A DNA stretch of 9,617 nucleotides. Origin: an uncultured Bacteroidales bacterium. Its GTDB lineage: Bacteria; Bacteroidota; Bacteroidia; Bacteroidales; F082. The translations under genes were made by a program, and so were the position numbers. A model generated the notes under the pieces. The model made no database searches. It was not told where the DNA came from and worked only from the letters and a program-made list of their open reading frames with translations. This document shows positions 6,756 through 9,617 of the stretch, in pieces; the stretch's first letter is position 1; the number at the start of each line of letters is the position of its first letter. The DNA is taken from positions 1-9,617 of the forward strand of contig CAMKAR010000063.1 of assembly GCA_946410535.1 (NCBI GenBank), in the 5' to 3' direction.

Positions 6756-6820
6756 CCGTCAGCTGTCAGCTATCAGCCGTCAGCCAGGGTGCTACTGAGC
6801 TGATAGCTGACGGCTGATTG
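6756..6820. repeat. Heptamer-repeat hairpin element 1
   Basis: Four head-to-tail heptamers, CCGTCAG, CTGTCAG, CTATCAG and CCGTCAG (6756-6783), are followed by a 16-nt unrelated spacer and then the inverted set CTGATAG, CTGACGG and CTGATTG (6800-6820). CTGATAG and CTGACGG are exact reverse complements of left units, so the element can fold into a GC-rich hairpin with several registers. No T run follows, so it is not a standard terminator. Confidence 0.8.
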
Positions 6821-6955
6821 CTTACAGCCAATGAAGAAATAGGATTGTTTTTACAGACACAAAAAAAATATTTGTTATTCCGGTTGAATAATCCAATCAG
6901 CAATACTATAACACTATAGACATGAACAGACTTCCACTAATAAAAACCAATCATC

Positions 6956-8053
6956 ATGGGCATCATCAAAACACACGACGACTTCAAGCATCCTGAAGGG
7001 AAAATCCAACTGTTGAACGGCAATGTACTCGACTGCTATCCATTGGAACAAGCTGTTGAGCAGGTAGACAACGAAGTGAAACTGGACACCACCGGCACTT
7101 ATTTTGCCATTGGCGGCAAAAAGCAAGCCCCAACGCCTAAAACTGACGAAGAAAATGCAGGAGGCTGGTCGCTCTTCTGCGACAATGCTTTCAGGTTTCT
7201 TCAGTACAGAGACAGGATTATGTCGGACAGCCGTATGTTCCTCTGCCCTATTCCTATCCAAAATGGGTTGGCTTACACGGGGACAAGCGGATTTCACAAC
7301 CCTACCTTGGGCGTTTACCTTGAATGGTGGCTGAACTGCGAAAACGCCATGATTTGCGATGGAAACGGAATGAAAAAACTGGTTTACCAAATTGCTGGCA
7401 GCCCCTTGTCGGGCAGAAATAGCTGTGGTGTTGTCGACGAAAACGGCAAAACCGAAACGGAATCCATCTATCCGTTCTCGTCGCTGTGGCCCAACTTCAT
7501 GAGGATTAACAGCCGCTATGACGAAGCAAAGAGCCAGTATCAGGCTTACACATTGAAACAGGTTGTCGATATTTTGGAAAAAGAAAGCTTTTCCTTGATT
7601 GACGACATGGAGTTGGAGAATATATATCTGAGGAGTGAACTTTACTGGAAGACTAAGGATATGCCGGCTAAGATACGAAACTTGGAAGACAGGATTAGCC
7701 TTCTCAAATTCAGGTTGTTTTATGCGTATCGTGACGATCTGAAGGCCATCATGGCAATTTATGAAGAGAAGAAGGGGAAGAAGAAAAAGAGAGAAAAGGA
7801 AATCGACGAAGAGTGCAAGGAACTGTATAGGCAACTGAAGTCGGGCGAGATGGACAACAAGCAATACCAGAAGCGGCTCACTCCGCTGAAAAAGGAAAAA
7901 GAGAACAACATTTATTTGCTGCGAGAATACCGCCAATCCGCGCTTGAGCCGTTGTTTCCCGACTTGGGTTACACCGTATGTGACGTGGAAGCGTTTTTCA
8001 AGGATCCTCGCTCAGCAGGCCCTTTGGAATCCAGTAAAGGCCGATTTTACTGA
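6956..8053 (+). CDS. Hypothetical protein, 365 aa, with a charged coiled-coil-like C-terminal region
   Basis: I do not recognise this family. The N-terminal about 190 residues look globular and mixed alpha/beta, with conspicuous segments DTTGTYFAIGGKK (44-56), MFLCPIPIQNGLAYTGTSGFH (split around 94-114), VYLEWWLNCENAMICDGNG (120-138) and GSPLSGRNSCGVVDENGK (148-165). Residues about 215-325 are strongly charged and helical, with the lysine run GKKKKREKEIDEE (274-286), likely a coiled coil. The end (PLFPDLGYTVCDVEAFFKDP) is compact again. No signal peptide or membrane helix is visible. The ATG at 6956 follows an AT-rich leader. A bidirectional terminator lies 48 nt downstream. It may be co-transcribed with the 184-residue gene upstream, though the 208-nt gap with a hairpin argues for caution. 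Confidence 0.72.
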   Translation: MGIIKTHDDFKHPEGKIQLLNGNVLDCYPLEQAVEQVDNEVKLDTTGTYFAIGGKKQAPTPKTDEENAGGWSLFCDNAFRFLQYRDRIMSDSRMFLCPIPIQNGLAYTGTSGFHNPTLGVYLEWWLNCENAMICDGNGMKKLVYQIAGSPLSGRNSCGVVDENGKTETESIYPFSSLWPNFMRINSRYDEAKSQYQAYTLKQVVDILEKESFSLIDDMELENIYLRSELYWKTKDMPAKIRNLEDRISLLKFRLFYAYRDDLKAIMAIYEEKKGKKKKREKEIDEECKELYRQLKSGEMDNKQYQKRLTPLKKEKENNIYLLREYRQSALEPLFPDLGYTVCDVEAFFKDPRSAGPLESSKGRFY

Positions 8054-8101
8054 ATAGAAAAATACTATGGTAGGCCAACAACGATGTGCAAAAAGTCTAA
8101 T

Positions 8102-8140
8102 AAAAAGTAGAGACACAACAAAACTGTGCCTCTACTTTTT
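8102..8140. terminator. Bidirectional intrinsic terminator between convergent genes
   Basis: The 11-bp stem AAAAAGTAGAG (8102-8112) / CTCTACTTTTT (8130-8140) is extended after one mismatch by CACA/TGTG around a 7-nt loop. Runs of A on the left and T on the right let it work for the + strand gene ending at 8053 and for pheS on the minus strand, which ends at 8176. Confidence 0.85.
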
Positions 8141-8175
8141 CATCCGTGAAAATCAGGAAATCCGTGTTCAAATAC

Positions 8176-9207
8176 TCAAGCCAACTCAAACTGCTCCAAG
8201 AACCGCAAATCGTTCTCGAAGAACAGCCTTAAGTCGTTGATACCATATTTCAGCATGGCAATACGTTCCACTCCCATGCCGAAGGCAAAGCCGGTGTATT
8301 TCTCTGGATCGATGCCGCTGGCAATGAGGATGTTGGGGTCGCACATACCACAACCCAAGATTTCGACCCAACCCGTGTGTTTGCAGATGTTGCAACCCTT
8401 ACCGCCACAGATGTTGCACGAGATGTCCATCTCCGCCGATGTCTCGGTGAAGGGGAAATACGACGGACGGAAACGCACCTTGGTGCCTTCGCCGAAAAAC
8501 TCCTGCACAAAGTGATAGAGCGTTTGTTTCAGGTCGGCAAAGGAGACATTCTCATCGATGTAAAGACCCTCAATCTGGTGGAAAATGCAATGGGCGCGAG
8601 CCGAGATGGCTTCGTTGCGGAACACACGGCCCGGAGCGATGACGCGGATAGGTGGCTGTTGCTTCTCCATGGCGCGAACCTGCACGCTCGAAGTGTGGGT
8701 ACGCAGCAGAATGTCGCTCACCTTGTTCACGTTGGGTTCCTTATTAATAAAGAAGGTGTCCTGCATGTCGCGGGCAGGATGGTCGAGCGGGAAGTTCAAG
8801 GCCGAGAACACGTGGTAGTCGTCCTCGATTTCGGGGCCTTCAACGATGGTGAAGCCGAGGTGGGCGAAAATCTCGTTGATGTCGCGACGCACGATGCTCA
8901 GCGGGTGGCGGGCGCCGCGCATCTCGTTGGCTGGCATGCTCATGTCGAAACCGGCATCGCTCGAATGTTGGTTCTCGAACTTCGACAGTTGTTCTTCCAC
9001 CTTCTCTTGCACAACGTTCTTCAGCTCGTTGAGCCTCATGCCCATCTCCTTGCGAAGCTCGGGGGCCACGGTCTTGAAGTCGGCAAACAAAGCGGGGATA
9101 ACGCCTTTCTTGCTCAAATAGGTGATGCGGAAGTTTTCCAAAGCCTCTTTGCTGTCGGCCTGGAAGTCGCGCACTTGGTTGAGTATTTCTTCTACTTTTT
9201 CTTTCAT
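8176..9207 (-). CDS. pheS: Phenylalanyl-tRNA synthetase alpha subunit
   Basis: The catalytic alpha subunit of the alpha2-beta2 class IIc enzyme that charges tRNA-Phe with phenylalanine in the cytosol. At 343 residues it has the usual bacterial length. An N-terminal helical arm (1-85) is followed by the catalytic core: HPLSIVRRDINEIF (101-114), motif 2 with GRVFRNEAISARAHCIFHQ (193-211), the FPFTETSAEMD segment (251-261), and motif 3 GFAFGMGVERIAMLKYG (306-322) ending in NDLRFLEQF. Four cysteines (264, 267, 272, 275: CNIC-GGKG-CNIC) plus C286 and C289 form a likely metal-binding insertion, which occurs in other bacterial PheS proteins. pheT is not adjacent, so the two subunits are encoded apart here. 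It lies downstream of the isomerase gene on the same strand, with an 86-nt gap, and ends at the bidirectional terminator. Confidence 0.97.
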   Translation of the reverse strand: MKEKVEEILNQVRDFQADSKEALENFRITYLSKKGVIPALFADFKTVAPELRKEMGMRLNELKNVVQEKVEEQLSKFENQHSSDAGFDMSMPANEMRGARHPLSIVRRDINEIFAHLGFTIVEGPEIEDDYHVFSALNFPLDHPARDMQDTFFINKEPNVNKVSDILLRTHTSSVQVRAMEKQQPPIRVIAPGRVFRNEAISARAHCIFHQIEGLYIDENVSFADLKQTLYHFVQEFFGEGTKVRFRPSYFPFTETSAEMDISCNICGGKGCNICKHTGWVEILGCGMCDPNILIASGIDPEKYTGFAFGMGVERIAMLKYGINDLRLFFENDLRFLEQFELA

Positions 9208-9223
9208 TATTCTATGCTTTTAG

Positions 9224-9291
9224 CTTCTGGCAACTGGCTTCTGGCAACTGGCCAATTGAAATGCCAGTAGTCAAAGGCCAAAAGCCAGCAG
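9224..9291. repeat. Heptamer-repeat hairpin element 2
   Basis: CTTCTGG and CAACTGG alternate twice (9224-9251), followed by CCAATTG. After a spacer come CCAAAAG and CCAGCAG (9278-9291), whose complements CTTTTGG and CTGCTGG fit the same unit pattern. It fills almost the whole gap between pheS and the isomerase gene. Its layout is like the element at 6756-6820, with a different unit. Confidence 0.75.
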
Positions 9292-9293
9292 CT

Positions 9294-9617
9294 TTATTTC
9301 TCAATCGTAACGGAAATGATGGTCACTGGCTTGACGGGCACGTCCATGCGCCCAGTTTCGACGGCAGCAATCTTGTCGACCACTTCGAGGCCTTCGGTCA
9401 CTTCGCCGAACACGGTGTATTCGCCATCGAGATGCGGAGTGCCACCCACGGTTTTGTAGGCTTGGCGCTGACGGGCGCTGAACACCTTGCCCATACGACT
9501 TTCAAACATGTCGAGGGTGCGGTCGTCATACACCTTGCCTTGCACGATGTAGAACTGCGAACCGCTGGAGGCCTTTTGGGGGTTCACTTGGTCGCCTTGT
9601 CGGGCTGCGCAAAGGGC
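9294..9617 (-). CDS. Cyclophilin-type peptidyl-prolyl cis-trans isomerase, C-terminal part
   Basis: Cyclophilins catalyse cis-trans isomerisation of X-Pro bonds and assist protein folding. The frame is open to the window end and reads ALCAARQGDQVNPQKA, then SSGSQFYIVQG, the cyclophilin core with the conserved Q-F. It continues through a region specific to the longer bacterial forms (YDDRTLDMFESRMGK) to GGTPHLDGEYTVFGEVTEG and VVDKIAAVET, and ends PVTIISVTIEK. The GTG at 9587 is internal, not a start, because the residues before it also match the family. The N-terminal half, including the catalytic arginine and any signal peptide, lies outside the window, so periplasmic or cytosolic location cannot be judged. 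It is upstream of pheS on the same strand. Confidence 0.93.
   Translation of the reverse strand, partial: ALCAARQGDQVNPQKASSGSQFYIVQGKVYDDRTLDMFESRMGKVFSARQRQAYKTVGGTPHLDGEYTVFGEVTEGLEVVDKIAAVETGRMDVPVKPVTIISVTIEK

Noticed and set aside
6756..6820. CRISPR array
   Set aside because: Repeats are 7 bp and directly adjacent without spacers of regular length; the second half is inverted. No cas genes seen.
6922..6996. A 24-codon frame overlapping the start of the 365-aa gene
   Set aside because: Short, histidine-rich and without any supporting signal; it could be a chance upstream ORF.
6914..7936. A 340-codon open frame on the minus strand
   Set aside because: Opposite the 365-aa + strand gene, with low-complexity F/L/V-rich sequence typical of an antisense shadow. 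The + frame has better protein character and a terminator after it.
8382..8419. Cysteine cluster of PheS as a novel feature
   Set aside because: CxxC-GGKG-CxxC-type insertions are found in PheS of other bacteria, so it is worth annotating but not new.
8377..9270. A 297-codon open frame on the + strand opposite pheS
   Set aside because: It is antisense to an unmistakable pheS and its composition follows from pheS codon use; no family features.

Overview
The window looks like chromosomal DNA from a Bacteroidales bacterium, most plausibly Prevotellaceae. The signs are the style of PheS and of the cyclophilin-type isomerase, A-rich leaders without clear Shine-Dalgarno sequences, one good TAnnTTTG-type -7 box, and the DprA-like/SLOG and AlbA_2-HATPase families common in that order. 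This placement is inferred from sequence character, not from a database search.

Left accessory block (1-5745, all + strand). It opens with the tail of a DprA-like SLOG protein, cut by the window edge. This overlaps a 5'-truncated AlbA_2/HATPase_c_4-type regulator that keeps only the late ATPase part and a winged helix. Next come a large Z1-domain superfamily-2 ATPase (845-3193), a candidate promoter (3230-3237), a second HATPase_c_4/winged-helix protein that appears to have lost about 250 internal residues (3264-3941), and, 23 nt further on, a 571-residue protein with two OB-like modules and a Schlafen/AlbA_2 domain carrying a candidate ribonuclease acidic triad (3965-5680). A strong intrinsic terminator closes the block at 5703-5744. 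The two HATPase-type genes each carry an in-frame 12-bp tandem repeat between the ATPase and winged-helix parts. The most system-like content is the Z1 ATPase, GHKL-type ATPase/wHTH and OB-OB-Schlafen set, which I propose as a candidate nucleic-acid-targeting defence cassette. That function is inference.

Middle (5746-8100). A short doubtful ORF is followed by a 279-nt gene-free stretch rich in inverted repeats: a 17-bp palindrome and a cluster of overlapping, mutually exclusive hairpins. Then come two + strand genes I do not recognise (6193-6747 and 6956-8053), separated by a heptamer-repeat hairpin element.

Right conserved block (8102-9617). A bidirectional terminator separates the accessory genes from minus-strand housekeeping genes: pheS, and the C-terminal part of a cyclophilin-type peptidyl-prolyl isomerase running off the window. 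Between these two is a second heptamer-repeat element with the same architecture but a different repeat unit. No tRNA, rRNA, CRISPR array, transposase or integrase gene was seen.
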